Below are positions 50,589 through 61,973 of a DNA stretch of 64,000 nt, in pieces. Origin of the DNA: Zygnema cylindricum (Eukaryota > Streptophyta > Zygnematophyceae > Zygnematales > Zygnemataceae); NCBI GenBank assembly GCA_037447655.1, contig JBBHKE010002360.1, positions 223,091-287,090 on the forward strand. The letters are read 5' to 3'. The notes under the pieces were generated by a model. That model was not told where the DNA came from. It was given only the letters and a program-made list of their open reading frames with translations, and did not search any database. The stretch's first letter is position 1. Every line of letters starts with the position of its first letter. The translations under genes were made by a program, and so were the position numbers.

Positions 50589-53500
50589 ACAAGGATATAC
50601 GTTTAGACGTCGTTTCAACGTTTTTTTGGCATTTATTGAGTGAAAACCTGTGACAACTTCGTCTATTTAGTTTTAACCTTATCGCATAACCGTTCATTAG
50701 AAACACAGTCTGGTTGCATATTAAAAAGTTAATGGAAAAGAAACAAAAAATACTAAAAACACTGAATGGATATTATTTTTGTTTTCACTTTACTTTCTTA
50801 TTTTATTCGGTAAGCTGTTACTTCAAGTCAACTCTTCTCTTTTAAGACAACCATTTTCTTCTTTCGTCTTTCTGTCCGTTACTTCCTCTTCCTCTCTTTC
50901 TTCATTGTCTCTTTCCCTTACCTTCAACATAACAGCGGTGCAGGTTTCAATGTCGGCTCAAACAAAAAAAAATTGTAATTTGAATTCTTTCACAATTCCC
51001 GCATCTTCAACTCTCTCTTTGTCTCTCACGTGTGCTCTTACAATCCCAAATTTTCTCGCCAATTGAGGATTTATTACATTTCGTTGTGCCGAATGTATGT
51101 GGCGCCTTCACTAACTAAACATCACAATGTGGCAGAATTCAAAGTTACAGATAGAGTTATCATCGCCAAGGATCCGATCTGACCACCAATCTTTTAGATG
51201 TTCCCATAATCCCCTAGTATTAGAAACTCATCGGTTCTGGTGAGGTTCCCTTACAGCCATTCGAACCATTCAAAGCAAAACATTTTACTGTTCTCGTCAA
51301 TGAAACTGTTGCAGTACAAACCAACGGTTTCCATCATATAATTAACTTTCCTGAATTCAGAAAAAGAAATTTTAGCTGCAAGAAAGTACTTCAGTTGCAA
51401 AAAGAAAGCAAAAATATACAGTGGCTGCTTGAAAGCACCCTATTGCCGTTCCAAACAACCAAGAAGCTCAACCTTTACAACCCTCAACCAAATGGTTCCA
51501 AACTGATGGACAGTCCCTGGTAAAGTAGAATCGTTTGCTGGTGAAACAACTGACGCTTCACTCATTGGGCATATTTCAGCAACACCAAGATTATACCAAA
51601 GCTCATCGATTCTAAAAATATTCATGGGAATTGTCGTATTTGTTGCAAATTTCACAGGTTAAAGGGAAGCAAATGAAGCTTCATCGCTATTCCATCGCCT
51701 GTCCGCTATTTGTTGAACTGGCAATTACACTCTATACATCTGGTGCATAGAAACACATGGTACGGCAACCATTCTGATGTTGACCGTTTGAAGAGGTTGA
51801 TCATTGTTGTAGCCAGAACTGAAAGATCTTTCAATTTTTGAGAACATCTTCATCAACAAACTTACTAGGTGGGCAAAACAAAAAGAAACACAATGTTTGG
51901 ATACCTCACAGTTAAGTTTTGTCTTGCTCTTCTACAGTGCCTTGCATTGTGTATAATCGCAGCACCTAACCTTCACCATTTAAATCTTCAAGAAAGTCTT
52001 CAAAATCAGTCACAATAGCCAGACCGTCTTGCCATGTAGTACATTAAAGCTCGCTATATGTGACTCGCAGTCTAAATAATTTAAATAAGATTCCCAAAAT
52101 ATGTTAATGAGTGTTAACCGCAGCTGAGGGCTTTGATTGAGGCCTCATATTGGACAGGGGATTTGGTTTTAACAATGAACAGTGGTTTGGCCTTTGGAGG
52201 GGAGTTAGGACCCACAATGGCATTTTATATAGTCTTATTTCAACTATCCCAACCTTAGATATGATGTCCCAAAATTTCCTTTGTGTAGATAAAAATGATA
52301 TAGGAAAATTGTGGTTGAAATCCCATGCAGTAGAGAGAAGGTCTAGGGATCTAGACAAATGCACAATAGTTTCGCCGATGATACTACCACAATTAATGTT
52401 CAGCTTCACCACCAATCTATTTCATTCTCTCACCGGGAAAAAAATTGTTGACGACCACATACTATAAAAGTCAACTCATCCATACCTCTTTCAATTGCTT
52501 ACCCACCCTTAGAAAACTTAATACTGTTATAGAGGTTCAGATCTCAGCAATGTGTTTTAATTATATCTATACCAAAACCTTTTCGGTTTTCTGGAGAAAC
52601 AAACAAAAAAAAAAAACCTTTGGTTCTGTTGATGTGATGCGACCTATTGACCGAATCCAACCATTGTATGTGATCTCCTAACGGAAATAAATAGTATTTC
52701 CAGAAGGCAATATAAACAAACAGCCATCAAGCAGATCTATTTCAACTAAATGACAATAATTACTGAAAAAAAAATAACTGAAGACAATGCAAGGAAATGC
52801 GGGAACAAAGTCTCGTTTCTAAAACCCAATCAGAAAATAATTCAAGCTTTCATTTTCAACATAATTGCAATTAACCTACAGCCACAAATAAACCTCAACA
52901 GTTTCATTTCCCCTCCCTCAGTCCCCCCACACCCCAGGAACAGCTCAAAGGAAAAGCTCCATCCTTTTGAATGGCAATTAACAAATGTGTCCCTCAATAC
53001 CCGCAAATGTTACAAGTGCCCTGGAAAAAAACCTCCAAATAAATAAAAACATGTGTACCCCATTGCCTCCCCACTGCCAGTCGCCATCTTCAGCGACCTC
53101 TACTCCTCTACTCTTCTATCCCTCTCTCTTCCTCTCCCTTTTTCTCTCTCCCTCTACGGCCCCTGTTCCTGTCCAGCTCCTTCCTTCATGCCAACTGCGG
53201 CAATTCTTCTCCCCCCTCCTCCGAAAGACATCAGTTGAGTCCAAGCTCCCCTCTCTCGCTCCCCTCCACCCTGTCCACCCCAAACTCCCTTCGGGGGAGG
53301 AGGGAGGAGGAACGGAAGAGGGAAGAAGAGCCCTCCGTCTGTCTCGTAGGGCTCCCCGCATCATCGAGTCCGTCCCACATCACCATATGCTCCCCAACAT
53401 CACTTTGCATGAAAAATCATCACCCTCATCTTCCCATCATCCTGCCTCCCATCCTCCCCTTCCCTCATTTCCTCTCCCTCCCCGTTTGCTTTCCCTCCCC

Positions 53501-53752
53501 ATTTTGGAGGAAGGCCCTCTGAGTCCCCCTATTTGCGGGAGAGCTCGTCTGCCGATGCTCGGGTGTGTGAGAGGAGAGAGAGAGAGGAACAAGAAGGAGA
53601 GGGGGAAGAAGAAGAAGACGACAAAGAAGAAGAAACTCGAGAACCAGCAAATGAAGGAGAAGGACGAGAAGGAGAAGGAGAAAGAGAATTTGCATTTTAA
53701 AATAATTGGAGTTTTGGAGCCGTGTCCTTTTTTCATTGGCCCTCCTGGGCCC
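50589..53752. other. Intergenic region downstream of the RRM gene
   Basis: AT-rich DNA without a gene I recognise. Short ORFs at 51440-51655 (minus) and 52104-52467 (both strands) match nothing I know and may be transposon remains. The right part (about 53050-53750) is pyrimidine-rich, then GA-rich, and should include the 3' UTR of the RRM gene. Confidence 0.4.
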
Positions 53753-56171
53753 CTATGAGGGGGGGTCGGAAGAGCCTCCACCCCCATAGTACTGCTGGGC
53801 CTGGCCGCTGCCAGAGCCCAGGGAGGCAGGGAGCTGACCTCCAGCCACTCCTCCTCCCCCCCCCCGAGCACCTCCCCCGGCCCCTGCACCCGCCTCTCCC
53901 ACCACCCCCCGTCAGCACTCACTGCTGGCGATCCACTCTCCCAATTTCCCTCCAGGTTACCTCCCTTTCTTACACTGTTTCTCCCTCTCGTTCTTCCTGT
54001 CTCTGTCTCTCACTCACCCTCTCCGTCTGTCTCCCTTCCTCTCCCTCTCCCTTTTACGCTCCCCCTCTCCCTCTCCCACTTCCTATCTCTCCCTAACTCT
54101 GTCTCCCTTCCTCTCCCTCTCCCTCTCCCTCCGTCTTCCTTCCTCTCCCGCTCTGTCTCTCTTCCTCTCCTTATCCGTCGCCCTCTCACCCTTCCTCTCA
54201 CCCTCTCTCTCCCTCTCTGTGTATCTCCCCCCCTCTCCCTCCCCCTCCCTTTCCCACCTTGGTGCTGGCCTGCCACGTGGTACGGCTGCTGCTGCTGCGG
54301 CGGCTGCTGCGCAGCGGCCGCATAGTACGCGGCGGCGGCGGCGGGAGGAGCGGCAGCAAAGGCGGGGAAGGCGGGGGGCGCAAAAACGGCGGAGGGGCCG
54401 TAAAGGCCGCCAGGGCCGTACTGCTGGGCGCCGGAGTAGTACAGGGAGGGGGGGTAGGCGTAGCCGTCGGGGAATTGGGCGGGGTACCTGGGGGGAAGAG
54501 GGAGAGGGGAGAGGGGAGAGGGAGAGGGGAGGAGAGGAGACAGGGAGGGGGGGGGGGGAGGGGGGGGGGGGAGGGGAAGAGTGTTTGTGAGTTTGTTGGG
54601 TGTCTGTCAGCACTGTTTGTCACGCTCGGTTTTTGTCTGTATGCTCCTTTGTCTCTGTTCCTCTCTGTGTCTTACTCCCTCACTTCCTGTCTCACACTCT
54701 CTCTTTTCCTGTCTCTCTCTACCTCGTACTCGCCCTCTCTGTCCCTCTGTCTCCTTGCTTCTTTTCCCGTCTTTCGCTGATACTTCTCCTATGTCTGTCA
54801 ATTTATCGGCATTCGAGGGATTTTCCCAATTTAGACCCCATTGTATTCCTCGACTCCCACAATTTCTTTACCATTACCGCCTCGTCATCGAATTCCCTTC
54901 CCCCACTAATCCAAACTGTTTTCTTGCCTCCTCTTTCTATCCCTCTGGGCCCCTTCCTCCTGTTCACTCGCTACCATTGCTCCAAAATCCAATGTTATCC
55001 TTGCTTTTATCATTTATTATCTCTTTTTTCTTTTCGCATTCCCACCAGATTGACCTTTCTCCACCTCCCCCTCCGTTCTCCCTCCTCCCCTCCCATTCAC
55101 CACCGTCCCCACCTTTGTCGCACGTTTCCTCCCCTTTCTTCCTGCATTCCCTTAACTTCCATCCATCCCAGTCCACCATTCCACCCCTCCCTCCCTTCCC
55201 CTCTCCCCCCTTCCCCTCCTCCCCTCTCACCCGTACGGCGAGTATGCGAACTGCTGCTGTGGGTAGGCTCCGTACGGCGCCGGCTGCCCCCCTCCTGCCG
55301 CAAATCCCGTGTAGCCCGGCCCTCCCGCCGCTGGCCCTGCACCCTTCCCTCCCGCCACGTCAGCTTCTCCATCCTTCCCTTCCTGTTTCCCCTCCCCTCC
55401 CCCTCCCCCTTCCAATGCCAATGCCATTACCCGAACCTCCACACTCCCCATCCCTCTCTCCCTCCCTCTCTCTTCCCTCCCTCTCTCTTCCCTCCCTCTC
55501 TCTTCCCTCCCTCTCTCTCTTCCCTCCCTCTCTCTCTTTCTCTTCCCTCCCTCTCCCTCCCTCTCCCTCCCTCTCCCTCCCTCTCACCCTGCTGCTGCTG
55601 CTGCTGGTGGTTCTGGTGCTGGCCCTGGCTGTGGCCTCCCTGCTGCCCCTGCTGCTGGCCGTGGTGCGGGTGGCCGTGGCTGTGGGGGTGCTGGCGGTGC
55701 TTCTGCCCGAGCGAGGCCAGGTTGCAGTTGGCGCGCCGCCCGTCAATGATGGGCGTGGCGTCCACACACGCGCGCCGAGCCGCCTCCGCGTCCTTGAAAG
55801 TCACCTGCCAAAGACACGAGCAAAGGCCAGCGGCCGCGGACTTCAGCGCGGACAAAGCACAGTGCGCAGGCGGGGAAGCACAGCGTGGCGGGGCGTGGCC
55901 GGGCCATCATCATGGCGGGTGCGGGTGCGGGTGTGGACGCACGACTCACGAATCCGTATCCCTTGGAGCGGCCCGTGACGCGGTCGGTGATGACGACGGC
56001 CTCGATGATGTCGCCGAAGGGTTCGAAGTGCGCGCGCATGGTGTCGCGCTGCGTCTCCCAGGCCAGCCCGCCCACAAACACCTTCGTCGCACTCGTGTCG
56101 CCGAACGCGCCGTGCGACGACCCGTGCGACCCGGATGACGCCATCAAGCCCTCAGCATCGCACGCCTCCAC
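53753..56171 (-). CDS. RRM-type RNA-binding protein, Gln/Tyr/Ala-rich tail
   Basis: Exons: 56171-55950, 55804-55588, 55336-55231, 54487-54258, 53838-53753, consistent in phase, 286 residues. One RRM at about 29-105: RNP2 is KVFVGGLAW and RNP1 is KGYGF|VTF, split by intron 1. The RRM is followed by CNLASLGQK, then a His/Gln-rich stretch ([14 protein letters not shown]...), then Tyr/Pro/Gly/Gln repeats ([15 protein letters not shown]) and an Ala/Gln-rich block, ending SSDPPS. The order resembles plant ARP1/RBM24-38-like proteins ([13 protein letters not shown]...) that bind mRNA, but I cannot name the orthologue. The exons are GC-rich, unlike the neighbours. Introns 2-4 are nearly pure purine on the sense strand. 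Start could be 56171 (MEACDAEGL) or 56144 (MASSG). Confidence 0.88.
53940..54257. repeat. Polypyrimidine tract in RRM intron 4
   Basis: Plus strand is almost only C and T (ctctccctc units), i.e. GAGGGA on the sense strand of the gene. Long ORFs called through it on either strand are artefacts. Confidence 0.85.
54488..55230. repeat. Purine block then polypyrimidine blocks in RRM intron 3
   Basis: At 54488-54586 the plus strand is G/A (gagaggggag and long G runs). From about 54640 it becomes C/T-rich, with a more ordinary stretch at about 54790-55030. The strand switch could fold as a large Pu/Py inverted structure. Confidence 0.75.
55437..55587. repeat. Polypyrimidine tract in RRM intron 2
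   Basis: Repeated ctctcttccctc and ctccctccct units, pure C/T on the plus strand right up to the splice donor of exon 2 (55588). Confidence 0.85.
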
Positions 56172-56177
56172 CTCTCT

Positions 56178-56355
56178 CGCGCCCCCTCTCTCTCCCTCGC
56201 TCCCTCTCCCTATTGCTCTCTCTGCCTCACTTTCTCTCTCGCTATCTCTCCCACTCTTTCTCCCTTTCTCACTCTCTCACTATCTGTCCTTCTTTCTCCC
56301 TCTCTCCTTCTCTCTCCCTCTCTCCTTCTCTCTCTCTCTCGCTCCCTCTCTACTT
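56178..56355. repeat. Polypyrimidine tract upstream of the RRM start codon
   Basis: C/T-rich tract on the plus strand directly 5' of the RRM gene (GA-rich in the sense of transcription), likely within its 5' UTR or promoter. Confidence 0.7.
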
Positions 56356-57361
56356 ATGTCAATGGCTCTCCGGGCTGCGACAGCGGACTGCTTCAGGCGG
56401 TTGGGGCAGCAGGGATATGGAGGGAGAGCGTGGCGGCGGCGGCGGCGGCGGCCATGTCCTGTGGGCACGAGGTGGTAGTGGCGGTATGAGCTATGGAGGC
56501 GGGCGGCTCTATGGTGTATGGGGTGCGGCAATGCTTAGGAGGGGAGCGAAAGCGCGCGCCATGGAGGGCGTGGGCCTTAGCGGAGAGAGGGAGTCGTCAT
56601 CTGGTTCGCCCGCGCTGGCGAATGAGGCCGAGTCCGGCGAGACCCGCGCCCAATCAGCACGCCGGAGGCTATCTCGCGACAGATCGTCGTCGTCCGTGGG
56701 CGATCAGATGCGGAACGGACGGCTGGCGCGCTAGCGTGGACATTTTTACGGGCAGATATCGCACGGGGACACGACCAGGACAATTGGCTGACCTGGCGGG
56801 CTATGCCACGTCAGTTTTGTGATATCGAGTGGAGATCGACACGTGGAAGGTCTCGGTCAGCCAAAGAGATCTCCGTAGCTGAAGTCATTGGGCGACCAGC
56901 TTTGACAGAATCTTTCTTCTATCCGGTGCTTCGCACAGCCCAAAAGGGTGATTGTCGTCGCCGTTCGGCGCGAGGACGCGCGATTCACTGCCTGCCGGCC
57001 AAACCGCGGTATCGGCGGCACTGCACTGTGGATTGTAATCCGAAGCGGATTAACCTTCCCGGAATATGCGCGGAAAAGCGAACTTGATTCGCGGAGGCGT
57101 TGCGGACGGAAAAGCATCACCTGAAAAAACACGGATAAGTACAGAAGAGTACCTTTTGGTACAGTTTGCGATTCGTACTGTATTGCAGCTAAATTTGAAA
57201 ACGTCCACACTAGCAGCGGGGCCTCGGTACCACGTGATACAGGCGAATGTGCCGAGCATACATCTAGGCAAAAAATGATCCAATGAAAGGAAGAAATTGG
57301 CCACCCATATCCTCACGTGTGTTTTACATGGTCCACCGCCCGTCAATCAGTAAATTAATAT
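56356..57361. other. GC-rich upstream region of the RRM gene
   Basis: GC-rich DNA with CGG-type repeats at about 56425-56450, fading into ordinary sequence by about 57100. No ORF here looks like a real gene; it probably holds the 5' UTR and promoter of the minus-strand RRM gene. Confidence 0.45.
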
Positions 57362-57409
57362 TAGTGTTGTGTATCGGTCTTGCCGATAATTCGATAACCG
57401 ATGATCAAT
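57362..57409. mobile_element. Family C left-end fragment
   Basis: Starts agtgttgtgtatcggtcttgccgata like the other family C ends and stops where the copia LTR begins. The remainder is not found beyond the retrotransposon. Confidence 0.5.
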
Positions 57410-58146
57410 ATGTTCCTAAAACCCCTCTCACAACCCCTATCTACTGATGTACAAACAAATCACGAAACTGTAAAGTAAAAAAAGGTAATGTGGCTTTTTG
57501 TACAACTTGTGTACGACTCGGCCATTGAGTGGACACCTGTCTCCTTCAGCCTCGCCCTCATGCTCTTCGGGATTCCCGCTTCCCAATGTTATCTTGCCAT
57601 GTGGCGCTAGGTTATGTCAAGCCCGAAAATCGCCAAAGTGACCATTTCGGGATCTCGGCAAGGATGCGTGCCGTCGGATCCAAAACGGCTTTGAATGCTA
57701 GCCGGTGAAAATCGATGTCCGGTAAATTTGTTTCGTGCGGTTTCATGTTTGCACTATAATCCGACTTGTTTCTATGTTACTTTATCTGTAATTCCGTTAA
57801 TCGGATAAGTGAACCCTGAAACATTTAAATACTAATCATACCCTATGTACTCTAACGAACTTCAACGACAGACCGGCTAAGGCTGACTGCTACGCCTCGC
57901 TCTGCCGGTCGGAGGTTCGAGTCTTGCCGGACTCAACCTTTTTGTTAGAAGTGACTTATGTCACTTCCTCTGACCTGCATAAGGAGTCAAGGCAACCATG
58001 GCTCCACCACCCTCTCTTTCGTTCATTGACTACAACAAGTATGGGGGACAAAGGGGAGGAGGTGGAGGCAGACTGCTTGCACTTTTTTTTCTGTTTTCAA
58101 TAACCTATTTAGACCTAAAATACCTCATAAATGTAATAATTCAACA
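57410..58146 (-). repeat. 3' LTR of copia element
   Basis: Shares cctaaaacccctctcacaac through the TGTTGAATTATT terminus (read on the minus strand) with the other LTR. Contains a tRNA B-box-like ggttcgagtc at 57914-57923. A purine stretch (aacgggag) lies just inside, as expected for a polypurine tract. Confidence 0.75.
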
Positions 58147-58159
58147 CTCCCGTTATTTT

Positions 58160-58702
58160 CTAGTCTAATTTAAACCTTTTTTTTAGTCCACCCTTCTCTC
58201 TACAATATTTAAATTTGGGTGAGGGCACAGGTTTGGTCATCATATCAGCAATCATTTCTCCATCTGGTTTATACACAAGATTCACAATTTTGTTTTCGAT
58301 TTTTTCCCTTACAAAACTCAACCTTATGTCCATGTGTTTAGCTGTGAAATGATGTTTTCGATTGGCTGCAATTGCAATTGTAGCGTGATTATCACAGAAG
58401 ACTTCATGCACCTCTTTCTTCATGTACCCCAATTCTTGTAGCAATGACTTTACCCACATCAATTTTTTCACAGCAGAAGAAGAGGCCATGTACTCACCCT
58501 CCATAGTGGACTGAGCAACCACCTTTTGTTGCTTACTGCTCCAATAGGAAGCACCTTCCCCCACATAGAATACATACCTTGAAGTGCACCTTCTCATAGG
58601 TGCATCTCCATAATTTGCATCACTCCAAATGGTGATGTCAGTGTGCTCCCCTCCCAAATGCAACCATAATTCCTTGTACCGACCTGATATCTCATGACTC
58701 AT
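58160..58702 (-). pseudogene. copia RNase H remnant
   Basis: Best-preserved part: SDANYGD, CTSRYVFYVGEGASYWSSKQQKV, STMEGEYMA, CDNHATIAIAAN, KHMDIRLSFVREKI, then a stop just before the polypurine tract and the 3' LTR. Confidence 0.85.
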
Positions 58703-58992
58703 TTTGCTGCCTCCCAGTCTCTCTTTTTAGGATCGTTAAGACTCCTACTGAGAACTCCAACTGTTACCGCTATATCCGGCCTAGTACAATTCATAAAGTA
58801 GATTAGACTTCTTACAACCTGCCTGTAAGGAATACACTTTATAAAATGTCTTTCTTCGGGACTCATCTGATCATCTAAGATTTACACTCTTTCTACACTC
58901 CCATCACTTATTTTTTTCAAGTCCATGGGAGTGGTACAACTATTTGCCTTTTCAATTTGAAATTTCTCAAGCATATTCCTTATAGCTTCTTT

Positions 58993-59544
58993 CTAAGTAA
59001 CTCTGGTAATCCTTCTTTCCCTATCTCTTTCTATTTGTATTCCCAAGATATATCTTGCCTCTCTTAGATCTTTCATATCAAACCTGCTTCTAAGATCTTT
59101 TTTTAATTTGTTAATCTTTTCCATAGATTTACTTAACACCAGCAAATCATCCACATAAATTTCATTAAAAATAACACCATTCTCATCTTGAAACATATAA
59201 ATAGAATGGTCTGAACTGATCCGGATATATCTCAGGCTATTGAGAAACTTTCCAAGTTTCTTATTCCATTGCCTGGGAGCATGCTTTAGTCCATATAAAG
59301 TCTTTATAAGTCTGCAAACTTTGCTCTCCTCACCTTCCTCTTTAAACGTTTCTCGTTGCCGCATGAAGTTTTCTTTCTCTACTTCACCATTGAGGATGGC
59401 GGTCTTAATATGCGTCTGTTGTATTTCCATGTCTTCTGCTGCTGCTAGACTACGGAGTATCCTTAGTGAAGGGAACCTTACCACAAGAGCAAAGGTCTCT
59501 TTATAATCTATCCCTTTTTTTTGAGTGGACCCCTTTGCTACCAA
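58993..59544 (-). pseudogene. copia reverse transcriptase remnant
   Basis: Reads KETFALVVRFPSLRIL ... HIKTAILNGE ... LYGLKHAPRQWNKKL ... YVDDLLVL ... LGIQIERD. The YVDD box is intact. The first catalytic Asp (usual DVKTAFLNG) is His here. The ORF begins and ends inside the domain. Confidence 0.85.
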
Positions 59545-59819
59545 CCGAGCCTTATATCTTTAAATAGTATTATCTGAATTCAGTTTCAGTTTAAACACCC
59601 ATTTGCACCCGATCAATTTTTTTATGTTTGGAGGGCAATCCACTAGTTCCCAAGTATTTGCTTCCATGATGCTGTGTCAAGACTGTAAACTTGACAACCG
59701 AATACTTTCAGGTGATTAATATTTGGTTTCCTTCTAGCCCATCTCTCATATGGTGTCTTTCCTTTCACAACTGAGGTAAGGACTCTTTTTTCTTGATGTA
59801 ATAAGCACAATTCATGGCC

Positions 59820-60041
59820 TCAGCCAAAAATATTTTTTCTTATCCTTTTGTTGGCCAGCATACTACATACGCTATCTTCTAGCGTCTGGTTCAAGCTCTT
59901 TGCTACCCCATTTTGTTCTGGATTATAAGGTACGGTTTTTTGATGTTGAACTCCCTCATCTCTCAAATATTCCTCAAACTGGTTAAAGGTATATTCTCCC
60001 CCATTGTCACTTCTTATTCTCTTAATGGGGGTTCCGTGCAA
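59820..60041 (-). pseudogene. copia integrase core remnant
   Basis: Contains IRSDNGGEY (second catalytic Asp region) and PYNPEQNGVAKSLN. The Glu expected after GVA (usual GVAERxN) is Lys, so the DDE triad is incomplete. Confidence 0.8.
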
Positions 60042-60269
60042 CTTCTCACTCTAGGCTTTATATTCTTTGAAGTAAGTTTGTGCTTCAGTCTTTGTTTTTA
60101 GAAAGTAGACTCTACAGTATCTGGACGAATCATCAGTAATTGTCATCATGTACGTCTTACCTCCTACCGATGGTACTTTTGCTGGTCCCCAGTTATCTGT
60201 GTGGACCAGATCTAGTACTTTCTCACCTTTATATGTGGCAGTTTTTGGAAAGGGAAGTTTGTGAGACTT

Positions 60270-60488
60270 TCATTGGGCACAACCACTACAATCATCCACC
60301 ATTTCAGTATCCCTAAACTGAATGCCGTCTACTACACCAAGCTTCTTCATTTCCCTCAGCCTATCAAAGTGCACATGCCCCAACCGCTTATGCCAAATCA
60401 TCAAGTTTGGGACACCAACATAGTTAGCATTCTTCTTTTCATTACTCACGTTAAGTCTAAACATTCCTTGGCTACACTTATCAGCCAT
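60270..60488 (-). pseudogene. gag-pre-integrase domain remnant
   Basis: Contains IWHKRLGHVHFDRLREMKK and CSGCAQ, the HHCC zinc-binding N-terminus of copia integrase. Stop codons separate it from the catalytic core. Confidence 0.8.
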
Positions 60489-60555
60489 GAAGTAGACTTT
60501 ATCCCCATACTTAGCTTTAAAGACTCCCTTTGTAGTGAAGGTATCAAACTCGTTA

Positions 60556-60800
60556 TCATTTAATATAGAAGTAGAGACGAGATTTTTTGCTCAACTGAGG
60601 AATATAAAGTACGTCTGAGAAAGTGAGTATGGAAGTCTTACCTTTTACTAAGATTTTTAGATCTATTGATCCAACTAGATCTGTAATAACTACTCTCCCA
60701 TCCCCGTACTCTATCTCTACAATGGGAATATTTCTTTGCTTGGTAAAGAGGTGCCTATCACGACATATATGCATGGATGCATCTGAATCGATGATCCATC
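60556..60800 (-). pseudogene. copia protease remnant
   Basis: Reads WIIDSDASMHIC ... VLYIPQLSKK, the usual start and end of a copia protease. The active-site triad DSG reads DSD here. Confidence 0.7.
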
Positions 60801-61014
60801 CTTCCCGTGGAGGTTCCCGAATGGTTTCGAGAGCACACTTATGTTTTCAAGAAATCTCCTTCTCCTCCAAATTCTCGTCAAGAAAAAGCTCTCCATCCTC
60901 TTTCTCAGAGGACTCATCCTCCTCGGTCTCCCATTTCACTTGTGTGACCACAAGTGCCTTCTTCTTTCCTCGGAAGAACCCCCCCCATGGTTTTCTTGGA
61001 GCCTCAACTCCGAT

Positions 61015-61080
61015 AGCTTAGTGCAATCACCTATGAAGTGTCCTGGCTTTTGGCAAAAATGACAAAGGCCCTTTGGAGGC
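61015..61080 (-). pseudogene. gag CCHC zinc knuckle
   Basis: Translates to CHFCQKPGHFIGDC, a complete Cx2Cx4Hx4C knuckle, the nucleocapsid part of gag. It is out of frame with the gag ORF at 61237. Confidence 0.75.
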
Positions 61081-61236
61081 TTGGGTTCTCAGTAGGCAGT
61101 TTAATGATGAGGGTGTTGACTTTCATCTTGACTCTACCGGTCCACCCGGCACTGTCCATCTCCATATACAAACAGGAGAGGTCATTACAATAGTCTAGCA
61201 TTTCCCCCATTTGTAAGTATACTCCCCTAACCGTTG

Positions 61237-61734
61237 CTAGGCCAACTTGTGGATGTGAATGGTACCGGCTCTATATATCTCCACTAAGGTCTCCCACAAC
61301 TCCTCGGCCTTGAAAATGTGGAGATGGGAGGTTGTCAAAGCATGAGTAAGATGCCTCAGAATGAAGTGCCTGGCTACCATGTTTGCGTAATCCCACATTT
61401 GAATATCGTTTTCTTCGGACTTTACAACCGCTGCTTCGGGTACCGTGGCGATAGGAGTAAGAGGTGTCTCCTTCCCTTTCCCCTTTTCGAACACATTGAT
61501 GTCCGTGCTGTCTGCCTCCTCTGTTAGAGCAGATAGTGTTGTAGAAATCCTCACTCCAATAAATCCTGGTGGAAATCTATGAGATGGACGTTTCACTTGT
61601 CCACTGACGATACCCCAGTAACGTTTTTCACACAAAGCCCCTACTATCATGGCTTCCCAATAAATGAAACCAGATTCATTGAAGATGGGCACCCTCGAGG
61701 GTGGGCCCATAACCTGCAATTCAGTGTCCCCCAT
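61237..61734 (-). pseudogene. copia gag remnant
   Basis: A 165-codon ORF with a gag-like start (FIYWEAMIVGAL) and a helical middle (LRHLTHALTTSHLHIFKAEELWETL), as in UBN2-type copia gag. It ends early. The rest of gag follows in other frames. Confidence 0.7.
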
Positions 61735-61973
61735 TGGATGACATAATTCAAGAAGCCTCTAGATAGTTTTTGGCTAACCTTTTTTGAGCTAGGATCACAT
61801 ATACCAAAGTAGGCAAACAAGCAATATGACTGCATCTTTGTGCAGTTGGGACACATGAGTCCGCAGCGAAAGAAATCATTGAAAACGCCGAACCACGGGA
61901 TTAGTTATTAAGCGACAATGATGCTTATATATATACAAGCTCATTGGAATAGAGACGGCTACCTCCTCAATCT

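Noticed and set aside
51440-52467. Possible gene or retroelement fragment downstream of the RRM gene
   Set aside because: Short ORFs on both strands show no recognisable domain; listed only as unassigned intergenic DNA.
54600-56138. Long plus-strand ORFs (465 and 512 codons) over the RRM locus
   Set aside because: They run through polypyrimidine introns and the antisense of real exons; the products are Ser/Pro/Leu low-complexity with no family match.
57905-57940. A functional tRNA gene
   Set aside because: Only the B-box/T-arm side is visible; no A box or acceptor pairing could be found by eye.
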